Of a stretch of 8,907 nt of DNA, positions 1 to 5,614 are shown piece by piece. How positions within the stretch are numbered: position 1 is the stretch's first letter; every line of letters begins with the position of its first letter. A program made the translations under genes and the position numbers. The notes beneath the pieces are model-generated. The model had not been told where the DNA came from. It saw only the letters and a program-made list of their open reading frames with translations, and searched no databases. The DNA is from Methanolinea sp. SDB (GTDB taxonomy: Archaea; Halobacteriota; Methanomicrobia; Methanomicrobiales; Methanospirillaceae). The DNA lies in NCBI GenBank assembly GCA_001412335.1, contig LKUF01000433.1, forward strand, positions 1 through 8,907, in the 5' to 3' direction.

Positions 1-534
1 CAGGCAGAGAATGCACGAATTGCAGATGCGATGATACAGGCGATTCATGATGCCGGAATCGCGGACGAGGACACGAAGACCGTGAGATATTCGATCTACC
101 CGGTGTATGACAGTTCAGGTCCTTTCGGAACCAAGATCCGGTATTACCAGGTCACGAGCAGTATACAGGTGACTCTCCGCGATGTGACAAGAACAGGCGA
201 GATTATCGATATCGCGGTGGCAAATGGTGCAAACCAGGTGGACTCCATCAACTTCTACTTGAGCGAGGAGAAGGAAGCGAGCCTGCGTGCCGATGTCATC
301 AGGAAAGCTGTTGCCCGAACGAAACTGGATGCCGATGCCGTTGCATCCGCCATTGGAATGACCATTACCGGGGTTAAGGAGGTCACAGTCGGGCAGAGCT
401 ACTCTCCGGTTCTCTACGAGAGTGCGAGATATGCAGGAGCCGCCGACTCGAAGGTCATGTCTGCTCCCACGCCGATCGAGCCCGGGGAACTGAAGGTATC
501 AGCACAGGTATCTGTGACATACTTAATCCAGTAA
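1..534 (+). CDS. SIMPL (DUF541) domain protein, 3' part only
   Basis: The reading frame is open from base 1, so this is the C-terminal 177 residues of a longer protein whose start lies outside the window. The visible part matches the second half of the SIMPL/DUF541 family. It has an Ala-rich helix ending in DAGI, then TVRYSIYPVYD, then a strand-rich stretch with YYQVTSSIQVTLRD. Near the end come SYSPVLYESAR and the typical family ending TPIEPGELKVSAQVSVTY. Archaeal and bacterial members are usually about 230-250 residues, with an N-terminal signal or lipoprotein segment, and act outside the membrane. Their biochemical role is not established; an oligomeric ring-forming structure is known for one bacterial relative. 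The signal peptide would be upstream and cannot be seen. The family call is confident, but no function can be inferred from the neighbours. Confidence 0.85.
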   Translation, partial: QAENARIADAMIQAIHDAGIADEDTKTVRYSIYPVYDSSGPFGTKIRYYQVTSSIQVTLRDVTRTGEIIDIAVANGANQVDSINFYLSEEKEASLRADVIRKAVARTKLDADAVASAIGMTITGVKEVTVGQSYSPVLYESARYAGAADSKVMSAPTPIEPGELKVSAQVSVTYLIQ

Positions 535-547
535 TTGAAACGCACCC

Positions 548-560
548 TTTCTTCTTTTTT
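548..560 (+). terminator. T-tract terminator after the SIMPL gene
   Basis: Thirteen bases of almost pure T, ending in six consecutive Ts, begin 13 bases after the stop codon of the SIMPL gene. Archaeal RNA polymerase terminates on such oligo-T runs without needing a hairpin, and none is evident here. The tract separates the SIMPL gene from the nusA promoter downstream. Confidence 0.6.
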
Positions 561-628
561 CACCACTGATATCGAGTCAGGCATTGCTGCACCTGGTCGC
601 GGTTATTCATAGGGTTTGTTCAAGGAGA

Positions 629-638
629 TATCCGGATA
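629..638. repeat. 10-bp perfect palindrome upstream of the nusA promoter
   Basis: TATCCGGATA is a perfect inverted repeat. It lies about 25 bases upstream of the proposed nusA TATA element. The position would suit an activator or upstream operator, but a 10-bp palindrome can occur by chance, so the regulatory reading is only a suggestion. Confidence 0.3.
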
Positions 639-663
639 ATACATGCAAACGATACATCAATCG

Positions 664-676
664 CAAATACTTTTTA
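664..676 (+). promoter_or_regulatory. TATA/BRE-type archaeal promoter for nusA-hisE
   Basis: An AT-rich block, AAATACTTTTTAT, sits in the only intergenic space upstream of the NusA-like gene. It is preceded by TCGC. Archaeal transcription starts about 25 bases downstream of the TATA centre, which here falls near base 695. That leaves a short leader holding a modest Shine-Dalgarno-like GAAGGAT (699-705), six bases before the ATG at 712. The geometry is consistent, but the element is identified by eye only. Confidence 0.55.
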
Positions 677-711
677 TTGGTAACCCGGAATAACATACGA
701 AGGATTTTTCA

Positions 712-1155
712 ATGGATCGCAACATTGGATTCAAAGAGAGAAGATATATCGAAGAATTACGCATACTCACAAAATCAACCGCTATTGACTGTATAATCGA
801 TGAACGATTCGGGCGAATTATATATGTAATCAAGAAAGGCGATATGGGGCTTGCGATTGGAAAAAAAGGAGAGAATATCAGGCGGATGCAGAATGTCCTC
901 GGGAAGCGCATCGAGATGGTTGAATCTGCAGACAATGAAGAGGAATTCATCAGGAATATCTTCAAGCCAATACAGATCTCGAGGATCTTCCACGAGGGTG
1001 AACCAGGAACCATTCATGTGGTCCTGGAACGGAAGAGCGACCTCGGGATGTCGATAGGAAAGGGTGGATGCAACGTGGAAAAAGCAAAAATTCTCATGAG
1101 ACGTTATCATGCAAGGGATGACATAGGGATAACGGTTGAAGGGGAGGCAGAATGA
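712..1155 (+). CDS. nusA: NusA-like archaeal transcription factor with two KH domains
   Basis: This 147-residue protein is the short archaeal form of NusA. It lacks the N-terminal RNA-polymerase-binding and S1 domains of bacterial NusA and consists of two KH RNA-binding domains. The first GxxG loop is in GLAIGKKGENI (residues 47-56, G50-K-K-G53) and the second in GMSIGKGGCNV (112-122, G116-K-G-G119). The preceding CIIDERFGRIIYVIKKGDMG is typical of the archaeal family. The length fits the usual 140-150 residues. The start is an ATG with a weak GAAGGAT six bases upstream. In many euryarchaea nusA lies in the RNA polymerase/rpsL cluster. Here it stands alone with hisE, which it overlaps by four bases. 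Binding to RNA and a role in elongation or termination are inferred from the family. A paralogue elsewhere in the genome cannot be excluded. Confidence 0.88.
   Translation: MDRNIGFKERRYIEELRILTKSTAIDCIIDERFGRIIYVIKKGDMGLAIGKKGENIRRMQNVLGKRIEMVESADNEEEFIRNIFKPIQISRIFHEGEPGTIHVVLERKSDLGMSIGKGGCNVEKAKILMRRYHARDDIGITVEGEAE
1141..1147 (+). promoter_or_regulatory. Shine-Dalgarno site for hisE inside the end of nusA
   Basis: GGGGAGG lies four bases before the hisE ATG at 1152, within the last codons of the NusA-like gene. It is a strong match to the archaeal anti-Shine-Dalgarno sequence and supports this ATG as the hisE start. Together with the ATGA overlap it suggests coupled translation plus independent initiation. 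Confidence 0.7.
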
Positions 1156-1445
1156 GCGAGCGATCAGTTATCGAAGAGTTATGGGACGTGATCGATGACC
1201 GGGTCAGGAATCAGAGACCCGGTTCGTACGTCTCCTCCCTTCTCGCCGATCCCAAGGGGATCGACCGGGTACTGGAAAAAGTCGGCGAGGAAGCGACCGA
1301 ATTTATCCTGGCCGTGAAGAACGTGGAACAGGGAAGAATAATCTCCGAGGCAGCAGATCTGCAGTTCCACCTGCTCGTGGCCTTACGAGCTGCGGGTGTC
1401 ACATATTCGGATCTCCTCCGGGAACTGGAGTCCCGGAGAAGGTAG
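1152..1445 (+). CDS. hisE: Phosphoribosyl-ATP pyrophosphatase HisE
   Basis: HisE hydrolyses phosphoribosyl-ATP to phosphoribosyl-AMP and pyrophosphate, the second step of histidine biosynthesis, in the cytoplasm. The 97 residues match the stand-alone all-alpha MazG-like fold. SYVSSLLADPKGIDRVLEKVGEEATE (25-50) holds the metal-ligand glutamates E46, E47 and E50. SEAADLQFHLLV (65-76) supplies the second pair, E66 and D69. The length is normal for a HisE not fused to HisI. The start codon overlaps the nusA stop (ATGA, 1152-1155) and has a strong ribosome-binding site. The protein ends in Arg-Arg-Arg one base before the opposing DUF151 gene. No other his gene is in the window, so hisE appears dispersed from the rest of the pathway. 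Its pairing with nusA is probably for convenience of expression rather than function. Confidence 0.93.
   Translation: MSERSVIEELWDVIDDRVRNQRPGSYVSSLLADPKGIDRVLEKVGEEATEFILAVKNVEQGRIISEAADLQFHLLVALRAAGVTYSDLLRELESRRR
1416..1438. repeat. 8-bp perfect hairpin at the end of hisE, at a tail-to-tail junction
   Basis: CTCCGGGA (1416-1423) and TCCCGGAG (1431-1438) are exact inverted repeats around a 7-base loop. They lie within the last codons of hisE and just beyond the stop codon of the opposing DUF151 gene. The two convergent genes are one base apart and neither has a T-tract, so this GC-rich stem is the only candidate structure for the shared 3' end. No poly-U follows on either strand, so a terminator role is uncertain. 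Confidence 0.4.
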
Positions 1446-1446
1446 C

Positions 1447-1899
1447 TCATCCTGAAAGATACGTGGAGAGATCCACGAGTTCCGGCAGGTCTTCTGTCTT
1501 TACAGCCGAGCCTGCAATAACCTCGGGATTTATCAGGATCTCTGCCTGGCAGCGGATACCAATCGCGATACCGTCACTTGGCCTGCAATCCATGCTCTGT
1601 TCATGGTTATCGTGTTCAAGGATAAGATTTGCATAAAATACACCGTCTTCGAGGGAATCGATAAGAAGCGCCTTTAAGGATATCTGGAACGTCTCTAAAA
1701 ACTCCACGAACAGGTCATGAGTGAGCGGTCGTGGTGAAAACTCGTTTTGAAGCGCGTTATTGATTGAAATCGCTTCCCATAAGCCAATATAGATCGGCAG
1801 GCACGAATCGTCCCCCACGGCCAGTACTACCGCTGGCGAGGCCCCAACAGCCCCTCTCGCCATGTAAACTCCCCTGACCGTACCCGACACTGCCTGCAT
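1447..1899 (-). CDS. DUF151 bifunctional-nuclease-type protein
   Basis: This 150-residue protein belongs to the DUF151/BFN family (DNase-RNase domain; the Thermotoga TM0160 fold). Hallmarks in order are PAVVLAVG (22-29), LPIYIG (34-39), an EAISINNAL helix (42-50), RPLTHDLF (57-64), GVFYANLIL (86-94) and DCRPSDGIAIGIR (104-116). The usual RPSDAIAL is RPSDGIAI here. Plant members have been reported to have DNase and RNase activity; the role in archaea is not known. The ATG at 1899 keeps the first beta strand (VSGTVRGVYM) expected in the fold, but has no Shine-Dalgarno before it. A second ATG at 1863 has a textbook AGGGGAG five bases upstream and would give 138 residues. The gene follows the UPF0104-type gene by 27 bases and is probably co-transcribed with it. 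Confidence 0.88.
   Translation of the reverse strand: MQAVSGTVRGVYMARGAVGASPAVVLAVGDDSCLPIYIGLWEAISINNALQNEFSPRPLTHDLFVEFLETFQISLKALLIDSLEDGVFYANLILEHDNHEQSMDCRPSDGIAIGIRCQAEILINPEVIAGSAVKTEDLPELVDLSTYLSG
1869..1875 (-). promoter_or_regulatory. Internal Shine-Dalgarno site in the DUF151 gene
   Basis: On the minus strand AGGGGAG lies five bases before an in-frame ATG (1863-1861, residue 13 of the longer form). It is a better initiation site than the region before the upstream ATG at 1899. It either marks the true start, with loss of the first strand of the domain, or allows a shorter second product. Confidence 0.45.
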
Positions 1900-1926
1900 G
1901 ACTACACAGGAGGATAGGAGGATCTT

Positions 1927-2955
1927 CTATTTAGTCTTGTTTGAGCCCGATGTCTCCCTGTGGACGATGACCAGGCTGGCGAAGAGCCCGATGAGGATGT
2001 TGAAATAGTACAGGATAGACCGCCACAGAATGACAAGTATGCCAAGCACCGAGGAGTTTACCGAGAGGCCATACAACGAGGTAAAGAGGATCTCGGCAAT
2101 CCCCGAACCACCGGGAGTGAGGGGGATCATCATGAAGACGGCGATCACCAGCTGGAAGATGAGGGATTCGATAAATATCGGTGGTTGGCCAAGGCCCATG
2201 AGGATAAACGAGACGATGATAAATTCGCAGAACCAGAAGAGCGACGTGAACAAAAGCCCCCATATCAGGCCGCCTTTTCCCTGCCTGATGAATGTGTGGA
2301 GAGTATTGTGGAAGTTGTCCACCTCGCCGTCGATCCTGTTGGCAAGATTTTCTACACGCCTGCTCTCCCATTTGCGTGTGAACCACCCTGAGATAAAATG
2401 TATCAGACGTTTCAGAAACATGGGATTTTTGAACGAGTAGATGAAAAGTACGACCATCGCGGTGATCAGTATCCACGAGATGTACAGGACGTAGCTAAAA
2501 CTCAAGCCGATAGTTTGCCATTCGCTCCCAAGCACCAGCATGAAGAAAGCACCACCCAGTCCGAGCACTATTCCATCCAGGATACGTTCGGTAATGGCAA
2601 CAGCCGTAGCGTCTCCGAGTCTCACCCCTGCCCGGTAGAGTTCATGCACGCGTACCGGCTCCCCTCCTGCCTGGGAGGGTGTGATTGAGGCAACCAAAAG
2701 ATTGGCACACACGAGGTTGAGACAGTATAGGAGCCCAATCCTGTATCCGAGCGATCTGCTCATGAACTTGATCCGGAGACTCCAGAAGACGAGTGCCAGG
2801 AGATGGGTCAGGAGGGCGAGAATGAAAAAATAAACGTTCATCTGGCGCAGATATTCAAATGTGGATGCGTCGACGGTAAAATAGAGGACACCAACGAGGA
2901 CGATGGCAGAAAACCCGAGGGATATCCAGAGCCATTTTTTCTGTGATTTATCCAT
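1927..2955 (-). CDS. UPF0104 / AglD-type integral membrane protein (LPG synthase TM-like)
   Basis: This 342-residue polytopic membrane protein belongs to the family of the flippase-like domain of lysylphosphatidylglycerol synthase (UPF0104). The two family signatures are present: ITPSQAGGEPVRVHELYRAG (91-110), followed by AVAITERILDGI (118-129), and PLTPGGSGIAEILF (278-291). About eight hydrophobic segments can be drawn, near 8-26, 42-60, 73-92, 125-143, 154-173, 229-253, 265-283 and 304-332. The length is typical of stand-alone archaeal members, which lack the catalytic aminoacyl-transferase domain. Some archaeal relatives such as AglD are linked to glycosylation of surface proteins, so lipid or lipid-linked sugar transport is plausible, but the substrate cannot be read from the sequence. 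The ATG has only a weak GGCAGGG upstream. The DUF151 gene follows within 27 bases. Confidence 0.85.
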   Translation of the reverse strand: MDKSQKKWLWISLGFSAIVLVGVLYFTVDASTFEYLRQMNVYFFILALLTHLLALVFWSLRIKFMSRSLGYRIGLLYCLNLVCANLLVASITPSQAGGEPVRVHELYRAGVRLGDATAVAITERILDGIVLGLGGAFFMLVLGSEWQTIGLSFSYVLYISWILITAMVVLFIYSFKNPMFLKRLIHFISGWFTRKWESRRVENLANRIDGEVDNFHNTLHTFIRQGKGGLIWGLLFTSLFWFCEFIIVSFILMGLGQPPIFIESLIFQLVIAVFMMIPLTPGGSGIAEILFTSLYGLSVNSSVLGILVILWRSILYYFNILIGLFASLVIVHRETSGSNKTK

Positions 2956-2998
2956 CGATGAATTCCCTGCCTGTTACAAAAATAATTGCACGAGTCTC

Positions 2999-3027
2999 TT
3001 CCACTTCCATATCATGTTATTCCACTT
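2999..3027. repeat. Two direct repeats of TTCCACTT, 21 bp apart, in a promoter region
   Basis: TTCCACTT occurs at 2999-3006 and again at 3020-3027, a spacing of 21 bases, or about two helical turns. Both copies are followed by a related CCATAT or TCTATAT, so the similarity extends to about 14 bases. On the minus strand the repeats lie between the TATA-like element (3036-3029) and the UPF0104-type start codon. A repressor bound there would cover the transcription start. Confidence 0.45.
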
Positions 3028-3028
3028 T

Positions 3029-3036
3029 CTATATAC
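3029..3036 (-). promoter_or_regulatory. TATA-like element for the UPF0104-DUF151 unit
   Basis: On the minus strand GTATATAG, preceded by CAAAGC, is the most TATA-like sequence in the 120 bases before the UPF0104-type gene. Transcription would begin near 3007, giving a leader of about 50 bases. A second AT-rich stretch, AATTATTTTT near 2985-2976, is too close to the start codon for a normal leadered transcript. The choice between them rests on spacing only. Confidence 0.45.
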
Positions 3037-3054
3037 GCTTTGAGGAATTCCATG

Positions 3055-3061
3055 AAAAAAA
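3055..3061 (-). terminator. T7 terminator closing the feo-dphB-DUF357 operon
   Basis: On the minus strand seven consecutive Ts begin 15 bases after the stop codon of the DUF357 gene. This is a typical archaeal intrinsic termination signal. It lies just before the proposed promoter of the next minus-strand unit and marks the end of the long operon. Confidence 0.55.
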
Positions 3062-3075
3062 TCACGGAATTGGAC

Positions 3076-3648
3076 CTATATCGTGAATATGTCCCTGTCC
3101 TTTTGGGCTGTAAGAAAACCTGCACGGATACCGGCATCAAGCCATCCAAACCCGTAGGAAAAACAGGAGAGGGCCACCCATTCGCGGTGCTCCCTCATGG
3201 CGGTCTCCCCATAGATGAGAAATGTCCGTCCTGTCATCACGATCTTTTCTGAACCGGACAGGAGGAGACTGCCCGGGTCAGGTGATGGTAAAACGGCATC
3301 GCAGGCTGTACGGAGAAGTTTTCGATATCGTGCAGTCTTTTCCCCCAACCGTGTCTCCCCGTGATCCGGAGATTGCGATGCGGGTATGAACCATCCTCCG
3401 TCCGGATTACCCGCCGACAAGATGCCGATCGAGCACCCGGCATCGAGCCAGCCGAGGGCATAGGCATAGCTTGCGCATGCATTTACAGCATCTCCCCTGC
3501 ATTGAAAGTCGTGTCCGTCGCTCTCGTACGCGAGGACCATCTCCCGGATCTCATGCGCGATACCAGAGAGCAGGCTTCCTTCGGGCACCAGTATCCTGAT
3601 CTTCGGTACACGTCCTTTGAGTGTTTCCCGACACCGGTCGGTGTTCAT
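3076..3648 (-). CDS. DUF357 protein with two tandem domains
   Basis: This 190-residue protein carries the archaeal DUF357 signature twice. YAYALGWLDAGCSIGIL occupies residues 61-77 and FSYGFGWLDAGIRAGFL occupies 163-179, about 102 residues apart. Each follows a predicted helical stretch, as in the helical-bundle DUF357 fold; many family members have a single copy. No catalytic residues, signal peptide or membrane segment are evident, and the family function is unknown. The gene starts inside the end of dphB (ATGA overlap at 3645-3648), so the two are translated together. DUF357 genes are, from memory, often found beside dphB in archaea, which hints at a link with diphthamide or translation but does not prove it. 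The segment between the two signatures (about 80-105) is rich in Gly, Pro and Ser and looks like a linker. Confidence 0.82.
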   Translation of the reverse strand: MNTDRCRETLKGRVPKIRILVPEGSLLSGIAHEIREMVLAYESDGHDFQCRGDAVNACASYAYALGWLDAGCSIGILSAGNPDGGWFIPASQSPDHGETRLGEKTARYRKLLRTACDAVLPSPDPGSLLLSGSEKIVMTGRTFLIYGETAMREHREWVALSCFSYGFGWLDAGIRAGFLTAQKDRDIFTI

Positions 3649-4394
3649 AGTCCTGCAAACAACTCCAGGTATTCCCTCTCCACTACGTGGAGGGTGGCAG
3701 GAATGATAAGGATGTGTAGTGGCGGACCAAAATCTGTCCTCCTGATGGAATCGGCACTACCTGCAGCCACTACCGGTAATTCAGAACCCGCCCTCGCAAT
3801 GCCGATGTACAGCGTGATGTGGATACCTGCTTTTTTGGCCATCTCCTCGAGCAGTCCGATTGCATAGGGGATGGTCATATACCTCTCCGTCTGGATATCC
3901 AGGTATACAAGCGTGTGGAGGTCGAGCGTGATATTTTGCTTTATCACCTCGATTGGGGTCATCGGAAACCAGTTCTTGTGGGGGAACGGAAGAGAGCATG
4001 ATTTGCCAAACCGGTAATTCTGCAGTCCTGATAGACCGCAGGCGGCACTCGAGATTGATGATCCATGGATAATTGCGGTCTGTATACCCATCCGGTCCGC
4101 CCGTATCCGCAGGTCCATGTGGGTCGTCGACACCATGGGATCTCCTCCGGTGAGGATGACGATGTCGGACCGTTCGGCCTCTTTCAGGATCTCTCCCGGG
4201 TGCTGCTCGATATCTTCCCGTCCAAGCTCGATGACTGGTTTTTGGTAAAAATTCTCCATGTCGGCGATGGACGCGCCCATGATCCGGGATGTATATGTCT
4301 CAAGGTAGACCCGGTCTGCCTCCCGAATACAACCGAGTCCTTTGATCGAGATATCTTCGAGGCTGTATAAGCCGAGTCCGACAAACGTCAGCAT
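3645..4394 (-). CDS. dphB: Diphthine synthase (EF-2 diphthamide methyltransferase)
   Basis: DphB transfers methyl groups from S-adenosylmethionine to the modified histidine of elongation factor 2, the second stage of diphthamide synthesis. Starting at the ATG at 4394 the protein has 249 residues and begins MLTFVGLGLYSLEDIS, the usual archaeal start. Tetrapyrrole-methylase-fold motifs follow: LETYTS (31-36), the SAM-binding LTGGDPMVSTTH (81-92), HGSSISSAACG (110-120), an FPHKNWFPMTP segment (137-147) and LHTLVYLDI (159-167). A TTG seven codons upstream (4415) would add residues not typical of the family. The ATG has no good ribosome-binding site of its own. A strong site lies 50 bases upstream but serves another frame. 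The gene overlaps the DUF357 gene by four bases and follows a KaiC/GTPase fusion gene. The identification is confident and the start is well supported by homology. Confidence 0.93.
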   Translation of the reverse strand: MLTFVGLGLYSLEDISIKGLGCIREADRVYLETYTSRIMGASIADMENFYQKPVIELGREDIEQHPGEILKEAERSDIVILTGGDPMVSTTHMDLRIRADRMGIQTAIIHGSSISSAACGLSGLQNYRFGKSCSLPFPHKNWFPMTPIEVIKQNITLDLHTLVYLDIQTERYMTIPYAIGLLEEMAKKAGIHITLYIGIARAGSELPVVAAGSADSIRRTDFGPPLHILIIPATLHVVEREYLELFAGL

Positions 4395-4438
4395 TCTTTC
4401 ATCAAACCCACACAATTGATGAAGATGGTCGTAATCAT
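4388..4438 (-). CDS. Possible 16-codon leader ORF overlapping the dphB start
   Basis: On the minus strand an ATG at 4438 lies five bases after a near-perfect Shine-Dalgarno sequence. It opens a 16-codon frame, MITTIFINCVGLMKEC, ending in TGA at 4390-4388. The dphB ATG (4394-4392) lies inside this frame, four bases before its stop (ATGCTGA), in another register (+2 relative to the leader ATG). Ribosomes finishing the leader would therefore be released right at the dphB start, a layout typical of translational coupling. The peptide has no recognisable domain, has two cysteines, and is uncharged for its first 13 residues. Whether it is made, or the strong site simply loads ribosomes that slide to dphB, cannot be told from sequence. 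A frameshift error in the sequence is a less likely explanation, because dphB already has a canonical N-terminus. Confidence 0.45.
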   Translation of the reverse strand: MITTIFINCVGLMKEC

Positions 4439-4443
4439 CCCGT

Positions 4444-4451
4444 TCACCTCC
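4444..4451 (-). promoter_or_regulatory. Strong Shine-Dalgarno site misaligned with dphB
   Basis: GGAGGTGA on the minus strand is the best ribosome-binding site seen in the window. It overlaps the stop codon of the upstream fusion gene (TAGGAGGTGA). It is ideally spaced (five bases) for the ATG at 4438, which opens the leader ORF, but about 49 bases from the dphB ATG at 4394. This decides that initiation occurs at the leader rather than directly at dphB. Confidence 0.65.
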
Positions 4452-5614
4452 TAATACGGGAACATGATGATCTGCTCGACCAGGTCCTCCACCACACAGG
4501 ATACATCTGAAGATCTCGTGGAACTGATAAAGGCGATGAGCGTATCTTCAGGGAGATTCAGGATCTTTCTGATCTCCTCTTCGCCGAGTGTGTGCGGTAG
4601 ATCCGACTTGTTGGCAACCAGGACGACCGGAAGCAGGGACTGCTGGATTATGGTGAGCAACTGCCTTGCCCGGTCGAGTGTTTCAGGTTTGGTCACATCT
4701 ATTATGAGGATAGCGCCCATCGCACACTTGAAGAGTTGTGGCAGTATCGGATCGAATCGCGGTTTGCCCGGGGTTCCGTAGATACTGATATCGAATCCCT
4801 TCAGGTGGAGCCAACCAAGGTCCATTGCCACCGTGGTGCTGCTTCCCGAAAAATCGTTTCTGTCTGTAGATATCCCGTATTCGGAGGCATTATTCACGAA
4901 TGTGGTTTTTCCCGAGGTGGGGGGCCCTGTCACGATGATCTTTGGAATATACAGGCGGATGGCTCCGTCAGATATGAGATACGGAACTGAACGCCGTGGC
5001 AGCTGCATCCAGGATATGTGTTCTACTGTCAGGAAATTGAAGAAGGGAACTCCGGTGTATGAGGCCTTTATGGAAAATACCAGGTCAAAAAGCCCAGCTG
5101 ACGCGAGATCTTCGATGAACGTGTCGCCTTCGAGGTTCAGATGTTCAACAACAACCACCGGTTTTGAATCAACGCCGGTCATATCAAGCACAGATAGTGC
5201 CCCGTCCAGGCCAAAGTCCTCGTAGAAGAGATCGAAATAGATGAATGCGACATCAACATTGTTCTCCGTGCAGGCGGAACAGATAACGCGTTTCCATTCG
5301 GCGAGTCTTTGAGAACGGTCCCCGATATTTTTCCGGATATCTTCTCTTGTCCGGGAATCAAGAGTGATGATCCGGTCGGATCTGGTATGTATATCGACTC
5401 CCTTGGTCGAGAGAATCTCTTCTCGGAAGGCATCACGTGTGGAGGTGGGAATTACGACAAGACAGGTTCGATCTCTTGAAAGGGCATCAACAAGCATCGT
5501 CGCCATGAATAAACCCCCGTCCACACCCGGTTCCATGCTGATAAGAACTTTTGACTCGTCCGGTATACCCCCGCCAAGCATCTCATCAATTCCCGAAATT
5601 CCAGTCCTTAACAT
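4451..5614 (-). CDS. P-loop-less RecA/KaiC-like domain fused to a COG2229/MglA-like small GTPase
   Basis: This 387-residue protein has two nucleotide-binding folds. The N-terminal part (about 1-220) begins with the KaiC/RAD55 signature TGISGIDEMLGGGIP (4-18). Where the Walker A loop should be it reads SMEPGVDGGLFMA (26-38), with no GKT/S, so ATP binding is doubtful. A hydrophobic strand ending in Asp, VAFIYFD (122-128), sits near the Walker B position. The C-terminal part (about 222-387) is a complete Ras-like GTPase: P-loop GPPTSGKT (230-237), switch I region SSTTVAMDLG (258-267), switch II GTPGKPRF (280-287), NKSD (335-338) and SST (364-366). GTPG in place of DxxG is normal for COG2229 GTPases, relatives of MglA that often work with roadblock/longin partners. 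Its start overlaps the stop of the preceding RecA-like gene by one base (TAATG), with GGTGAT eight bases upstream of the ATG. No membrane segment is seen. The cellular role is unknown; regulated scaffolding or polarity is only an inference. Confidence 0.75.
   Translation of the reverse strand: MLRTGISGIDEMLGGGIPDESKVLISMEPGVDGGLFMATMLVDALSRDRTCLVVIPTSTRDAFREEILSTKGVDIHTRSDRIITLDSRTREDIRKNIGDRSQRLAEWKRVICSACTENNVDVAFIYFDLFYEDFGLDGALSVLDMTGVDSKPVVVVEHLNLEGDTFIEDLASAGLFDLVFSIKASYTGVPFFNFLTVEHISWMQLPRRSVPYLISDGAIRLYIPKIIVTGPPTSGKTTFVNNASEYGISTDRNDFSGSSTTVAMDLGWLHLKGFDISIYGTPGKPRFDPILPQLFKCAMGAILIIDVTKPETLDRARQLLTIIQQSLLPVVLVANKSDLPHTLGEEEIRKILNLPEDTLIAFISSTRSSDVSCVVEDLVEQIIMFPY

Noticed and set aside
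584..796. Plus-strand 70-residue frame across the nusA promoter
   Set aside because: It covers the TATA region and the start of the NusA-like gene, has no ribosome-binding site and its sequence resembles no protein family.
1960..2391. Plus-strand 143-residue frame opposite the UPF0104-type gene
   Set aside because: It is rich in charged residues as expected for the antisense of a hydrophobic gene. The GGAGGATAGGAGGATC upstream is about 37 bases from its ATG, too far to act as its ribosome-binding site.
3361..3867. Plus-strand 168-residue frame opposite DUF357 and dphB
   Set aside because: It spans the junction of two well-supported minus-strand genes and shows no family motif or initiation signal.
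4394..4438. Frameshift sequencing error in dphB joining the leader frame to the gene
   Set aside because: The dphB frame already starts with the canonical MLTFVGLGL N-terminus, so no missing residues need to be explained. It remains possible but is less likely than a leader ORF.
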